From CAWEHT01 sp963808455 (lineage in GTDB: Bacteria > Chloroflexota > Anaerolineae > CG2-30-64-16), in assembly GCA_963808455.1 (NCBI GenBank), contig CAWEHT010000416.1:1-16610 (forward strand): a stretch of 16,610 nt of DNA, read 5' to 3'. Within the stretch, counting starts at the first letter, position 1; each line of letters starts with the position of its first letter. Shown here piece after piece: positions 1 to 7,066 of this stretch. Position numbers and translations under genes: made by a program. Under the pieces are notes generated by a model. The model worked only from the letters and a program-made list of their open reading frames with translations, had not been told where the DNA came from and made no database searches.

Positions 1-847
1 CGCCCGGCGTCTCGTAGACCCCGTGCGACTTCATGCCTACCAGGCGGTTCTCGACGATATCGGTGCGCCCAACACCATGCTTGTTGCCCAACACGTTGAG
101 CTGCTCGATCAGCGCCACCGGCCCCAGCGCGATGCCATTCACCCGCTTGGGGATGCCGGCCTCGAAGTCAATCTCCACGTACTCGGGCTCATTCGGCCCG
201 TGACCGGTGTCAGCTGACAGCACGAACATGTTCGCCGGCGCCTCCTGCCAGGGTCCTCTAGCGGCCCTCCCTCATGGCTCAGGTGCCACAGGTTGCGATC
301 GCGGCTGTAAATCGACTTCAGCGTGGCGGTGACCGGAACATGGTGTTCGGACCGCGTACTTGATCGCATCCTCGCGGCTGCGGATGTGCCATTCCCGCCA
401 GGGCGCGATGATGGACAGGCGGGGATTGAGGGCCATCACGGTCAGCTCGAAGCGCACCTGGTCATTACCCTTGCCCGTCGCGCCGTCCGCGACGGCGTCG
501 GCGCCTTCCAGTTCGGCGACCTCGACCATCCGCTTGGCGATCAGCGGGCGGGCGAAGCTCGTGCCCAGCAGGTACTCACGCTCGTAAATGGCTCCGGCCA
601 TCATGGTCGGATAGATATACCTGGTAACGAACTCCTCGCGCAGGTCCTCCAGGTACAGCTTGCTGGCCCCTGAGGCCAGCGCTTTCTGTTCCAGCCCCGA
701 GAGTTCTTCCTCTTGTCCCACGTTCGCGCAGAAACAGATCACCTCACAGTGGTAGTTCTCGACCAGCCATGGGACGATGCACGATGTGTCAAGCCCACCT
801 GAATAGGCGAGCACAACCTTCGTAACAGCCTTCTTGCTTGCAGACAT
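1..847 (-). CDS. argG: Argininosuccinate synthase, 3' part missing, two frame breaks
   Basis: Joins citrulline and aspartate with ATP to make argininosuccinate, the penultimate step of arginine synthesis in the cytoplasm. The start at 847 has an AAGGAGG site 7 nt upstream. Visible family motifs are the ATP loop AYSGGLDTS (residues 14-22), YLLGTS (92-97) and DGATGKGNDQVRF (121-133). After KYAV (about residue 166) the frame is lost near 347-353. An extra C would explain it, because the next frame continues with HHVPVT, IYSRDRNLWHLSHEGG and LEDP. A second break near 250-254 (one base missing) returns to a frame reading QEAPANMFVLSADTGHGPNEPEY and on to ENRLVGMKSHGVYETPG at the left edge. The two breaks compensate and all conserved blocks are present, so sequencing error is likelier than decay. 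It is the last visible gene of the arginine operon, 43 nt after the homoserine-dehydrogenase-like gene. The C-terminus lies outside the window. Confidence 0.93.
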
Positions 848-890
848 CTCGATCCCTCCTTACGATTACTTGTCGATGAATCGTGAATAG

Positions 891-1961
891 CTACCCGCGA
901 TCGGCAGCGTGAGGGCGGTATGGCCCCGCCTGTGGGCCGACGGCGAGGTTGACCAGATCTCGTAACATGGCGGCAGCGGTGGGAATCGGGCCGTGCTCGT
1001 CGACCTTGAACTTCTGGACGCCCATGATGTCGGTCTCGATCAGGATGCCCATCTCCCACCCGCTGATGCCGGCCACAAAGTCGTTGGACGGTAGCCAGGC
1101 GGGCTCGACGCGCAGCCGGTAGCGGTCCCCGTCCCAGTCGGCGCTGGCGACCAGCTTGGCCACCTCACCGGCGGCCGCGCGCTCTTGCACCTCTGCGGCC
1201 GCTATCCCGGTGATGCCGGTGACCGGGGCCACGTCGTCGAGCGTGGCCGCCTGGCCTAAAATGCTGTTGGCCACGATCACCAGCTTGTTGGCCGTATCCC
1301 ACCCCTGTACGTCGAGCGAAGGATCGGCTTCGGCGACGCCATCCAGCTGCGCCTGGCGCAGGGCCTGGGCGTAGCTCTCGCCGCGCGCGATGGACCCCAG
1401 GATATAGTTGCTGGTCGAATTGAAGACACCGCGCAGGCGGGCTATGCGGCATGCGACCAGGTCCCGCCGGCCGATATTGAGCACGGGCAGAGCGCCGCAC
1501 ACCGTTGCGCTGTAAGCGAGGCCGCGCCCGCCGGCGGCCGCGGCGGTGAGCTCGCCGAAGGCGTTGACCATCGGGCCCTTATCCGCCAACACGGCACCCA
1601 TGCCCCGCTGCAACGCGAAGCGGGTGCAGTCAAGGCCGGGTTGGCCGGTACGAAGGTTGACCGCGGCCGCCTCCAGAAGGAAGTCGGCCGGCGCCCGGGC
1701 CACCATCTCCGGCGCGCTCATACCGGGCAGGCCGGCGCGAAACTCGGCGACCCCTTTGCCCGCGCTCTTGTGCGCTCTCAAAGCCGACGGGGCGATCCCG
1801 TCCTCGACGATCAAGGCGCCGCGCGAGTCGGCGACGCCGGTCAATTGCAGATCGAGGCCATAGCGGGCGTGCAAGAGATCGGCTTTGCCATCCATCAGCT
1901 CGAGAAAAGCACGGCCGACGTTCCCGAGCCCGACCAGGGCGACGCGGACGACGTGGGGCAT
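891..1961 (-). CDS. Homoserine dehydrogenase-family protein in the arginine operon
   Basis: The 356-residue protein has an N-terminal Rossmann loop GLGNVGR (11-17) and an ADKGP segment (127-131, equivalent to the family's ANKxP). It also has the substrate-domain motif GVFNSTSNYILG (178-189). EADPSLDVQGWDTANK follows (211-226) and contains the Glu, Asp and Lys that family members use for catalysis (E211, D222, K226 here). The family reduces aspartate semialdehyde to homoserine with NAD(P)H, for threonine and methionine synthesis. There is no C-terminal ACT domain, so no allosteric threonine site is visible. The start at 1961 has AAGGAG about 10 nt upstream. It sits between the N-acetylglutamate synthase and argG, an unusual neighbourhood. 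Either this is a simple operon merger or the enzyme acts on a related semialdehyde. The family call is firm, but homoserine as substrate is inferred. Confidence 0.85.
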   Translation of the reverse strand: MPHVVRVALVGLGNVGRAFLELMDGKADLLHARYGLDLQLTGVADSRGALIVEDGIAPSALRAHKSAGKGVAEFRAGLPGMSAPEMVARAPADFLLEAAAVNLRTGQPGLDCTRFALQRGMGAVLADKGPMVNAFGELTAAAAGGRGLAYSATVCGALPVLNIGRRDLVACRIARLRGVFNSTSNYILGSIARGESYAQALRQAQLDGVAEADPSLDVQGWDTANKLVIVANSILGQAATLDDVAPVTGITGIAAAEVQERAAAGEVAKLVASADWDGDRYRLRVEPAWLPSNDFVAGISGWEMGILIETDIMGVQKFKVDEHGPIPTAAAMLRDLVNLAVGPQAGPYRPHAADRG

Positions 1962-2187
1962 GGGTTGCTATCTCCTTCGTGTGTTAGAACGCCGGCCCAA
2001 GGCGCAAGCCGGCGCCGGCCCGGGCCTAACTAGTGCATATGTAGGGGACATCGTCGGTAGCGGTGTCTGTCATTCTGAGCAGGTATGCAAGCCGGCCTCC
2101 GCCGCGACGAGCCGCCAGCGAAGAATCCGTCTCTATGTCACCGAAAAGGTCCCCTGTTTCTCCACTAGCGCCGATGCGGGCGCGGAT
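1962..2187. repeat. Intergenic gap with a split GTCATTCTGAGC / GCGAAGAATC repeat
   Basis: This 226-nt gap inside the arginine operon holds no convincing gene. TGTCATTCTGAGC at 2069-2080 and CAGCGAAGAATCC at 2116-2128 look like the two ends of a short dispersed intergenic repeat often met in Chloroflexota and other genomes as GTCATTCTGAGCGNAGCGAAGAATC. Here about 35 nt of GC-rich sequence separates the two halves. The identification rests on recall of that motif, not on a search. Confidence 0.35.
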
Positions 2188-2733
2188 TCACGCCGGCCCG
2201 AGCCCGACTGCAGCCTGGCTATCGTGAAATTCCGGCAGGCGGATCGCCAGGCTGCTCGGCAGCTCGGCCGGCTGAACCAGGTTCATCAGGACGCCGATCT
2301 CGTCGCAAGCGTGGAACTTGGAACAGAAGATGCATTCCTGCCAGATCTTCGGGGCCAGCGTCCAGCGGCCGACGGTCTCGAAGCCGAGCCCTTTGAAGAA
2401 GCTCTCGCGCAGGGTCAGCGCGCAGGCCTGCGCATAGCCCGCGGCCCGGGCTCGCTCGACCAACGCCGACACCATCCGGCGGCCCAGCCCGTGATTCTGT
2501 TGGTCTGGTGCCACTGCCAGCGAGCGGACCTCGACAAGCTCGGGTGTCAATTCCACCAGCGAGCCGCAGGCAATGACGGCCTCTTCGGACACGGCCACGA
2601 GGAAACCAGGCAGGGCCTGTTCCACCTGTTCACGCGTCCGGTGCAGCATCAGGTCCTGCCCGGCGTAGTAGTTCACGATGGCGAGGATGCCCTCGATATC
2701 CGCAGGGGTGGCCTGGCGGATGGTCAATTGCAT
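2188..2733 (-). CDS. argA: Short-form N-acetylglutamate synthase (GNAT)
   Basis: Acetylates the amino group of glutamate from acetyl-CoA, the first step of arginine synthesis. The start is placed at 2733 (MQLTIRQATPAD) because GGAGG lies 8 nt upstream. An in-frame ATG at 2787, one nt past the argD stop, lacks such a site. The 181-residue product is a single GNAT domain with the acetyl-CoA loop VAPDQQNHGLGRRM (about 74-87). Its C-terminal signature, KIWQECIFCSKFHACDE (129-145), is typical of the short stand-alone synthases that lack the kinase-like domain of classical ArgA. About 30 residues follow this signature and are not recognisable. Position directly after argD supports the role. A general GNAT acetyltransferase is the alternative, but the signature makes it unlikely. 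The symbol argA is functional; the architecture differs from E. coli ArgA. Confidence 0.86.
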   Translation of the reverse strand: MQLTIRQATPADIEGILAIVNYYAGQDLMLHRTREQVEQALPGFLVAVSEEAVIACGSLVELTPELVEVRSLAVAPDQQNHGLGRRMVSALVERARAAGYAQACALTLRESFFKGLGFETVGRWTLAPKIWQECIFCSKFHACDEIGVLMNLVQPAELPSSLAIRLPEFHDSQAAVGLGPA

Positions 2734-2788
2734 GCTTCTTTCCTCCGGCACCTGGTGTGCTTGTTCGAACGGCTCGAGTGCATTCATC

Positions 2789-3982
2789 CTAGACTGCGCC
2801 CAGCGCCGCGCCGAGCCGCTCGACCGCCATATCGATCTCTGGCTGCGTGATGATCAAAGGCGGGACGAGGCGCAACGTCTGTGTGCCCGCGCTGGCGACG
2901 ATCAATCCCTGCGCGTAGGCAGCGCCGATGACGCTGGTGGCCGCCACATCGACGTCTATGCCGCACATCAGGCCGCGCGCCCGGATGGCGAGCACATGCG
3001 GCAGATGGGCGTGCTCCAGCCGGTCTTGCAGGTAGCGCCCGTTTTGCGCCACTGTGGCCAGGAACCCCGGGTCGGAGACGCGCGCCAGGACGGTTTCGGC
3101 CACGGCCGAAACCAGCGCCGAGCCGGCGAACGTGCTGCCATGATCGCCTACATGGATGGTTGCTGCCACGCGTTCGGTCATCAGGACCGCACCCATGGGC
3201 AGCCCGCCGCCCAACGGCTTGGCGATCGTCAGCATGTCGGGCGTCACGCCATAGCCCTGGTAGGCCCAGAGGGTCCCCGTCCTGCCCAGCCCGCACTGCA
3301 CTTCGTCGAAGATCAAGAGCGCGCCGCAGCAGTTGCACAGCTGAGCCAGCCCGACCAGGAAGCCGGTATCGGCCGGATGGATGCCGCTCTCGCCCTGCAC
3401 AGGTTCCACGATCACGCCGCACACGTCGTCGTCGATGAGCTTCTCTGCGCCGGCGAGGTCATTGAAGGGCGCGATGCGCACGCCGGGCACGAGCGGGCGA
3501 AAGGGCGCCTGGTACTTCTCGCGCGGCGTGGCCGAAAGTGCTCCCATGGTGCGGCCGTGAAAAGCGTTGGTGAAAGCCACGAGGACGTGTTTGTCGGCCC
3601 CATAGTTGTCGTATGCCCACTTGCGGGCGAACTTGAACGCGGCCTCGTTGGCCTCGGCGCCCGAATTGCAATAGAAGACCCGGCTGGCGAAGCTCGCCTG
3701 ACAGAGCTTCTGCGCCAACCGGGCCTGGGGCGCCGTGTGATACAGGTTGGAAACGTGCCACAACCGTCCCGCTTGCTCGGTGAGGGCCGCAATGAGGGCC
3801 GGGTCGGAATGGCCGAGAGCGTTGACCGCGATGCCGGCCACGCAGTCCAGGTAGCTGTTGCCGTCGGTGTCGTAGACCCAGCAGCCCTGGCCGTGGTCGA
3901 GCACGAACGGCGCCCGGGCGTAGGTGCCGAGGACATACTGCTGTTCGAGAGCGATTGTTTCTTGAGCCACGGTGGCGCTCAT
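2789..3982 (-). CDS. argD: Acetylornithine aminotransferase
   Basis: Pyridoxal-phosphate enzyme that converts N-acetylglutamate semialdehyde and glutamate to N-acetylornithine and 2-oxoglutarate. At 397 residues it is full length for this class III aminotransferase family. Visible motifs are NSGAEANEAA (106-115, phosphate and cofactor contacts), FHGRTMGALSAT (141-152), the FDEVQ aspartate that binds the pyridine nitrogen (D226) and TIAKPLGGG, whose K255 should form the Schiff base. The start at 3982 has GGAGGAG 5 nt upstream. It follows argB by about 76 nt. In this family ornithine, succinylornithine or 4-aminobutyrate aminotransferases can look alike; the operon settles the choice for argD. 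Confidence 0.95.
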   Translation of the reverse strand: MSATVAQETIALEQQYVLGTYARAPFVLDHGQGCWVYDTDGNSYLDCVAGIAVNALGHSDPALIAALTEQAGRLWHVSNLYHTAPQARLAQKLCQASFASRVFYCNSGAEANEAAFKFARKWAYDNYGADKHVLVAFTNAFHGRTMGALSATPREKYQAPFRPLVPGVRIAPFNDLAGAEKLIDDDVCGVIVEPVQGESGIHPADTGFLVGLAQLCNCCGALLIFDEVQCGLGRTGTLWAYQGYGVTPDMLTIAKPLGGGLPMGAVLMTERVAATIHVGDHGSTFAGSALVSAVAETVLARVSDPGFLATVAQNGRYLQDRLEHAHLPHVLAIRARGLMCGIDVDVAATSVIGAAYAQGLIVASAGTQTLRLVPPLIITQPEIDMAVERLGAALGAV

Positions 3983-4058
3983 GGCAACTCCTCCAGGTAA
4001 GAAATCAGGACACGGGGAGCCCAGCGTGGTCGCCCTCTCCCCGTCGCAGGGAAAGCCG

Positions 4059-4832
4059 CTAGGCCTCGCGCAGGACGGCCGTCCCCTCTTCTTTGGCCAG
4101 GCCGGCCAGGTCGGTGATCACCGCCTGCCGCACGCCTCCGGCGACGGCGTCGGTGGCAGACCGCACCTTGGGGATCATGCCGCCGCTGACGATGCCGCGG
4201 GCGATCAGGTCCTCGACCTGTGCCGGGACGAGCGCCCGCACCGTGCGCCCCGCCACCTGCACGCCGGGGACGTTGGTCACAAAAACCAAACGCACGGCCT
4301 CCACGGCCCTGGCGACGGCCGTGGCCACGTGATCGGCGTTGACATTGTAGGTGAGGCCGTCCTGGCCCAGCGAAACAGGCGAGATCACCGGCACGACCTG
4401 CAGGGCCAGCAGCTGCCACAACGCTTCTTCGTTGACCGAGGTCACCCGGCCGACGCGGCCAAGATCGTAGCCAGGCACGACCATCGGTTCGACGCGCACG
4501 AGTCCCAGGTCCACGCCGCTCAGGCCCAGGGCGTCCACGCCCCCGTTCACCAGCCAGGCCACGAGCCGCGTGTTGACGGCGCCGTTGAGCGCCATCTCCA
4601 CGAGCGGCATGCCCGCGTCGCTTGTGGCCCGCAGCCCCTGGACCGTCTCGAACGGGACCCCGAAGCGGTCGTGCAGTTCCGCGATCTCCTTGCCGCCGCC
4701 GTGCACGATGATCAGCGCGTAGGAGCGCCACAGCGTCTTCACAGCGGCCACGAAGCCAGCCAGGAATTCCGGGTCTTCGACCTGGTTGCCGCCGATCTTG
4801 AGCACGACGACAGGCTGGCTGGGGGAGCCCAT
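4059..4832 (-). CDS. argB: Acetylglutamate kinase
   Basis: Phosphorylates N-acetylglutamate with ATP, the second step of arginine synthesis and in many bacteria the arginine-feedback point. The 257-residue amino-acid-kinase fold shows KIGGN (12-16), HGGGKE (44-49, nucleotide phosphate loop), NVNAD (163-167) and GGMIPKV with K222. It lacks the extra N-terminal helix found in hexameric arginine-sensitive kinases; the short start (MGSPSQPVVVLKIGG) fits the smaller, dimeric, arginine-insensitive form, an inference from length alone. Its ATG at 4832 begins one nt after the argC stop and no strong ribosome site is visible, so translation is probably coupled to argC. Confidence 0.95.
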   Translation of the reverse strand: MGSPSQPVVVLKIGGNQVEDPEFLAGFVAAVKTLWRSYALIIVHGGGKEIAELHDRFGVPFETVQGLRATSDAGMPLVEMALNGAVNTRLVAWLVNGGVDALGLSGVDLGLVRVEPMVVPGYDLGRVGRVTSVNEEALWQLLALQVVPVISPVSLGQDGLTYNVNADHVATAVARAVEAVRLVFVTNVPGVQVAGRTVRALVPAQVEDLIARGIVSGGMIPKVRSATDAVAGGVRQAVITDLAGLAKEEGTAVLREA

Positions 4833-4833
4833 G

Positions 4834-5904
4834 TCAGGCCAACCCCGTCATTTCGCCCAACCCGAACATCAGGTTCATGTTCTGCACCGCCTGGCCCGCA
4901 GCGCCCTTGATCAGGTTGTCGAGGCTGCTGGTGACGATCAGCGTGCGCGTGCCGGGCACCAGGGTCAGGCCGATGGCGCAGGAGTTGCTGCCAACCGCAT
5001 GAGCCATGGTCGCCACCTGACCGGCCGGCAACAGGCGGACGAACGGCTCGCCGAGGTACATGGCCCTGTACAGGGCGAGCACTTGCTGTTCCATGATCCC
5101 AGCCGGGAGCTGCACGTAGATCGTGGACACGATCCCCCGGTTGACCGGCACCAGGTGCGGCGAGAAGATCAGTGTGAAAGAGGGCGCGGAGCCTGCGCCC
5201 GGCGTTCCCTCGCCCGCAGGCCCCTCCTCCGGCTTTGCCATCTGCTCGGCCAGCTCCTGTTCGATCTCCGGCAGGTGCCGATGCGAGCGCCCGATGCTAT
5301 ACGGGCTGAGGTTCTCATTAGCTTCGACAAAATGGGTCTTTTGCGTGGGCTGCCTCCCGGCGCCGGATACGCCTGACTTGCTGTCGGCGATGACGGTACC
5401 GGCCAGCCAACCCACCCGCGCCAGAGGGGCCAACCCGAGGATGATGCTGGTCGCGTAGCAGCCGGGGTTGGCCACCAGCCCGGCATCGCATATGAGCGAT
5501 CGGTGCAGCTCGGGCAGGCCGTAGACGGCCTCGGCCAGCAGGGCCGTCTGGTTGTGAGCGTGATCATACCAGGCCTGGTAGGTCGCCGGATCGTGCAGGC
5601 GATAGTCGGCGCTCAGGTCCACGACCCGGGCGCCGGCCTGGCACGCCGCGGCCACCGCGTCCTGGGAGGCGCCGTGGGGCAAGCACGCGAAGACCAGGTC
5701 GGTTGCCGAAGCGTCGGCCTGCGCCGAAGGGATCAACCTCATGTCCGACTGAGGCAGCGGCGCCGGGAAGACGTCGCCGAAGCGCTGCCCCGCCGATCCC
5801 TCGGATGTCAGCCAGGTGACCTGCGCGCCGGGATGGCGGGCAAGGACCCGCAACAGTTCCAGCCCTGTGTAGCCCGTCGCGCCCAGGATCCCTACTTTGA
5901 TCAT
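4834..5904 (-). CDS. argC: N-acetyl-gamma-glutamyl-phosphate reductase
   Basis: Reduces N-acetylglutamyl phosphate to the semialdehyde with NADPH, step three of arginine synthesis. The start is put at 5904 (MIKVGILGATGYTG) because GGAGG lies 4 nt upstream. An upstream in-frame ATG at 5931 would begin inside the terminator hairpin. The 356-residue product shows the NADP loop GATGYTG (8-14), the catalytic cysteine in NPGCYATS (C149), SGVSGAGR (177-184) and the SHRHLPEIEQEL histidine segment (207-218). A Pro/Gly/Glu-rich stretch of about 20 residues (roughly 222-241) is inserted between that segment and FSPHLVPVNRG, where most family members are shorter. It is the first gene of the operon, preceded by the attenuator-like leader. 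Confidence 0.95.
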   Translation of the reverse strand: MIKVGILGATGYTGLELLRVLARHPGAQVTWLTSEGSAGQRFGDVFPAPLPQSDMRLIPSAQADASATDLVFACLPHGASQDAVAAACQAGARVVDLSADYRLHDPATYQAWYDHAHNQTALLAEAVYGLPELHRSLICDAGLVANPGCYATSIILGLAPLARVGWLAGTVIADSKSGVSGAGRQPTQKTHFVEANENLSPYSIGRSHRHLPEIEQELAEQMAKPEEGPAGEGTPGAGSAPSFTLIFSPHLVPVNRGIVSTIYVQLPAGIMEQQVLALYRAMYLGEPFVRLLPAGQVATMAHAVGSNSCAIGLTLVPGTRTLIVTSSLDNLIKGAAGQAVQNMNLMFGLGEMTGLA

Positions 5905-5915
5905 CGTTCCTCCAT

Positions 5916-5950
5916 AACAAAAAACCAGCACCCTGGTCTGGGTGCTGGTT
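5916..5950 (-). terminator. Intrinsic terminator inside the argC leader (attenuator)
   Basis: Read on the minus strand, AACCAGCACCC (5950-5940), a 6-nt loop and GGGTGCTGGTT (5933-5923) form a perfect 11-bp stem followed by a run of T (5924-5919, then G, TT). It ends 12 nt before the argC start, so a terminator here can only act before the operon, as an attenuator. Part of the 5' arm and loop (5943-5935, ACCCAGACC) can instead pair with GGTCGGGGT at 5995-5987 (8 of 9 positions). That pairing would prevent terminator formation. Confidence 0.82.
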
Positions 5951-6137
5951 GCCTTAGATCTGCTTCGACGCCTGGCCCGCGTGCCTACCCCGACCGGGAA
6001 AACCCCCGCCGTGCGCTGGTACGAGCGCGCGGAAATCGTAGGCTGAAAGCCAAGCTTTGCTCCAGAAGCTCACTGTGCTCAAGCACATCCCGGAAACACG
6101 CCGCAGGCGGCGCCTATCCAGACGGCCATCTTTTACA
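5951..6137 (-). promoter_or_regulatory. argC leader RNA with candidate antiterminator and Arg-rich reading frame
   Basis: The roughly 190 nt between the predicted transcription start and the terminator hold several small perfect hairpins: TGTGC/GCACA, AAAGC/GCTTT and GCGCT/AGCGC. The candidate antiterminator arm is at 5995-5987. One reading frame stays open to a TAA at 5956-5954, just before the terminator. It contains RLDRRRLRR (6124-6098, six Arg in nine codons) and later R-G-R over the antiterminator arm. This would suit arginine-sensing leader-peptide attenuation. However, no ATG, GTG or TTG starts this frame downstream of the promoter at 6172-6144; the TTG at 6181 is upstream of it. Part of the Arg run also comes from a small GC palindrome. 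The sensing mechanism is therefore undetermined. Confidence 0.45.
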
Positions 6138-6143
6138 CGTAGC

Positions 6144-6172
6144 AGGGTATCATAGGTGGGCAAGGATGTCAA
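6144..6172 (-). promoter_or_regulatory. Sigma70-like promoter for the arginine operon
   Basis: On the minus strand a perfect TTGACA (-35, 6172-6167) is followed after exactly 17 nt by TACCCT (-10, 6149-6144), matching the consensus at three of six positions. Transcription would begin near 6137 and give a leader of about 230 nt before argC. Confidence 0.55.
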
Positions 6173-6209
6173 AACGCGCAACGGATAATTCCGCTCGGGT
6201 CAGAGAACC

Positions 6210-6330
6210 TCGCATTTGGGAGACCCCGGTCCCGCGGCCAGCCCGGTGGCATCTCGTTGGGAAAGCGGGTAAGCCCCCTGGGGAGCTCCGCCAGTGTCTG
6301 GCATCGCCCACCCGCTGGACCACCGGGTAG
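6210..6330. ncRNA. Strongly folded region, possible structured RNA or 5' UTR element
   Basis: Nested perfect pairings are visible: an outer stem of 8 bp (6242-6249 with 6320-6327) and an inner stem of 7 bp (6264-6270 with 6310-6316). Inside these are two adjacent hairpins (6272-6277 with 6281-6287, one bulged A; 6290-6294 with 6298-6302). A smaller hairpin, GACC-CC-GGTC, lies just upstream. This makes a three-way junction. On the plus strand it would lie in the 5' UTR of the secreted-protein gene at 6444; a weak GATAAT box at 6184-6189 could start such a transcript. The sequence does not match any riboswitch I can recall. The palindromic stems do not show which strand is transcribed. Confidence 0.35.
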
Positions 6331-6443
6331 CCCCAAAGTACTATTGCCACGGTCGCGAGGCCGAGCCTATTCTCACGTGTTTCTCATCGCATCCCTCTAC
6401 CATTGAGTCAATAAACACAATCCCCTTGATACACGAGGACCTG

Positions 6444-7001
6444 ATGTTCACCATTCGAAACGCTGAAACTCCCCGGCACATGGCCGGGCAACTGGCGAGG
6501 CTGGCTCTGATCCTATCGCTTGCTCTCGCAATCCTGGGCCTGGGCCTGGCCCTCCCGGCCCTGCCCGCTCTGGCCGCCCCGGCTCCCGCGCCGGTGTTGG
6601 TCACGGCTGCACAATTGCAGACGAACCATCAAAACGAGTTGAACTGGCTGCAGTACCAGTCCGGCCACCTGACGCGTGCCCGCCAGCTGGCCGTTTTGAT
6701 GCAAACGTACGTCAACGCCCAGAACTCGGCCAACAAAAACTATGGCGATCTGGTGGCCGCCCTGGCCAACTACAACGCGCAGCTGGCCTCGGCGCAGAGC
6801 GCGGACAACGCCGCGGCCGGCATACTTCAGACGGACGCCGGCTTCGATGCGAACGGCAACGTGACCAACTTCGTCCTGGCGCACCAGACCGTGCGCACGG
6901 CCCGCCAATCCCTCTGGGACTGCCACCGCACCTTGCGGCAGGCTGCGTTCGATGTGAGCGTGGCCATCCACAATTATCGCCAGGCCAATCCGGGTTCTTG
7001 A
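6444..7001 (+). CDS. Secreted protein of unknown function
   Basis: The start at 6444 has GAGG 5 nt upstream; the longer open frame from 6294 crosses the folded RNA region and is not used. The 185-residue product has a long signal peptide: a basic N-terminus with Arg and His, a Leu/Ala-rich core at about 18-40, and an Ala-Pro-rich cleavage region near APAPAP. The mature part is rich in Ala, Gln and Asn and looks wholly helical. It includes NELNWLQYQSGHLTRARQL, a YNAQLASAQSADNAAAG stretch and one Cys near the C-terminus (LWDCHRTLRQAAF). I do not recognise a family. It is probably exported and helical-bundle-like. It precedes two lipoprotein genes on the same strand. Confidence 0.65.
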   Translation: MFTIRNAETPRHMAGQLARLALILSLALAILGLGLALPALPALAAPAPAPVLVTAAQLQTNHQNELNWLQYQSGHLTRARQLAVLMQTYVNAQNSANKNYGDLVAALANYNAQLASAQSADNAAAGILQTDAGFDANGNVTNFVLAHQTVRTARQSLWDCHRTLRQAAFDVSVAIHNYRQANPGS

Positions 7002-7011
7002 AGCCGCTTCT

Positions 7012-7048
7012 GGCCGGTGCAGACCGCCGGCAATGGCCTGCACCGGCC
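7012..7048 (+). repeat. Perfect 11-bp inverted repeat between two genes
   Basis: GGCCGGTGCAG (7012-7022) and CTGCACCGGCC (7038-7048) can form an 11-bp stem with a 15-nt loop. It lies 10 nt after the stop of the secreted-protein gene and just before the ribosome site of the next gene. No T-run follows, so it is more likely an mRNA-stabilising or processing hairpin than an intrinsic terminator. Confidence 0.6.
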
Positions 7049-7066
7049 GGTTATGGAGGATGGGTT

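Noticed and set aside
2678..4000. Long plus-strand open frame opposite argD
   Set aside because: It is the antisense of a clear argD and part of the N-acetylglutamate synthase; its composition (Arg/His/Gln-rich) reflects high-GC antisense frames.
5905..5931. Upstream ATG start for argC at 5931
   Set aside because: It lies within the terminator stem and would add nine non-family residues; the ATG at 5904 has a good GGAGG and begins the NADP-binding fold directly.
5975..5992. Possible T-box (GGGGTAGGCACGCGG on the minus strand) before argC
   Set aside because: It resembles AGGGTGGNACCGCG only with one insertion and one deletion in a motif that tolerates neither well, and no clear Stem I with AGTA/GA motifs or specifier loop was found.
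6079..6129. 16-residue ATG-started leader peptide (MAVWIGAACGVFPGCA) on the minus strand
   Set aside because: It lacks a ribosome binding site and contains no arginine codon, so it does not fit an arginine-sensing role. It overlaps the Arg-rich run in another frame.
6242..6327. Cobalamin or other known riboswitch on the plus strand
   Set aside because: Only scattered similarity (GGGAA, GCCAGTG) was seen; the conserved core arrangements of cobalamin, TPP, SAM, glycine, Moco or c-di-GMP riboswitches are not present.
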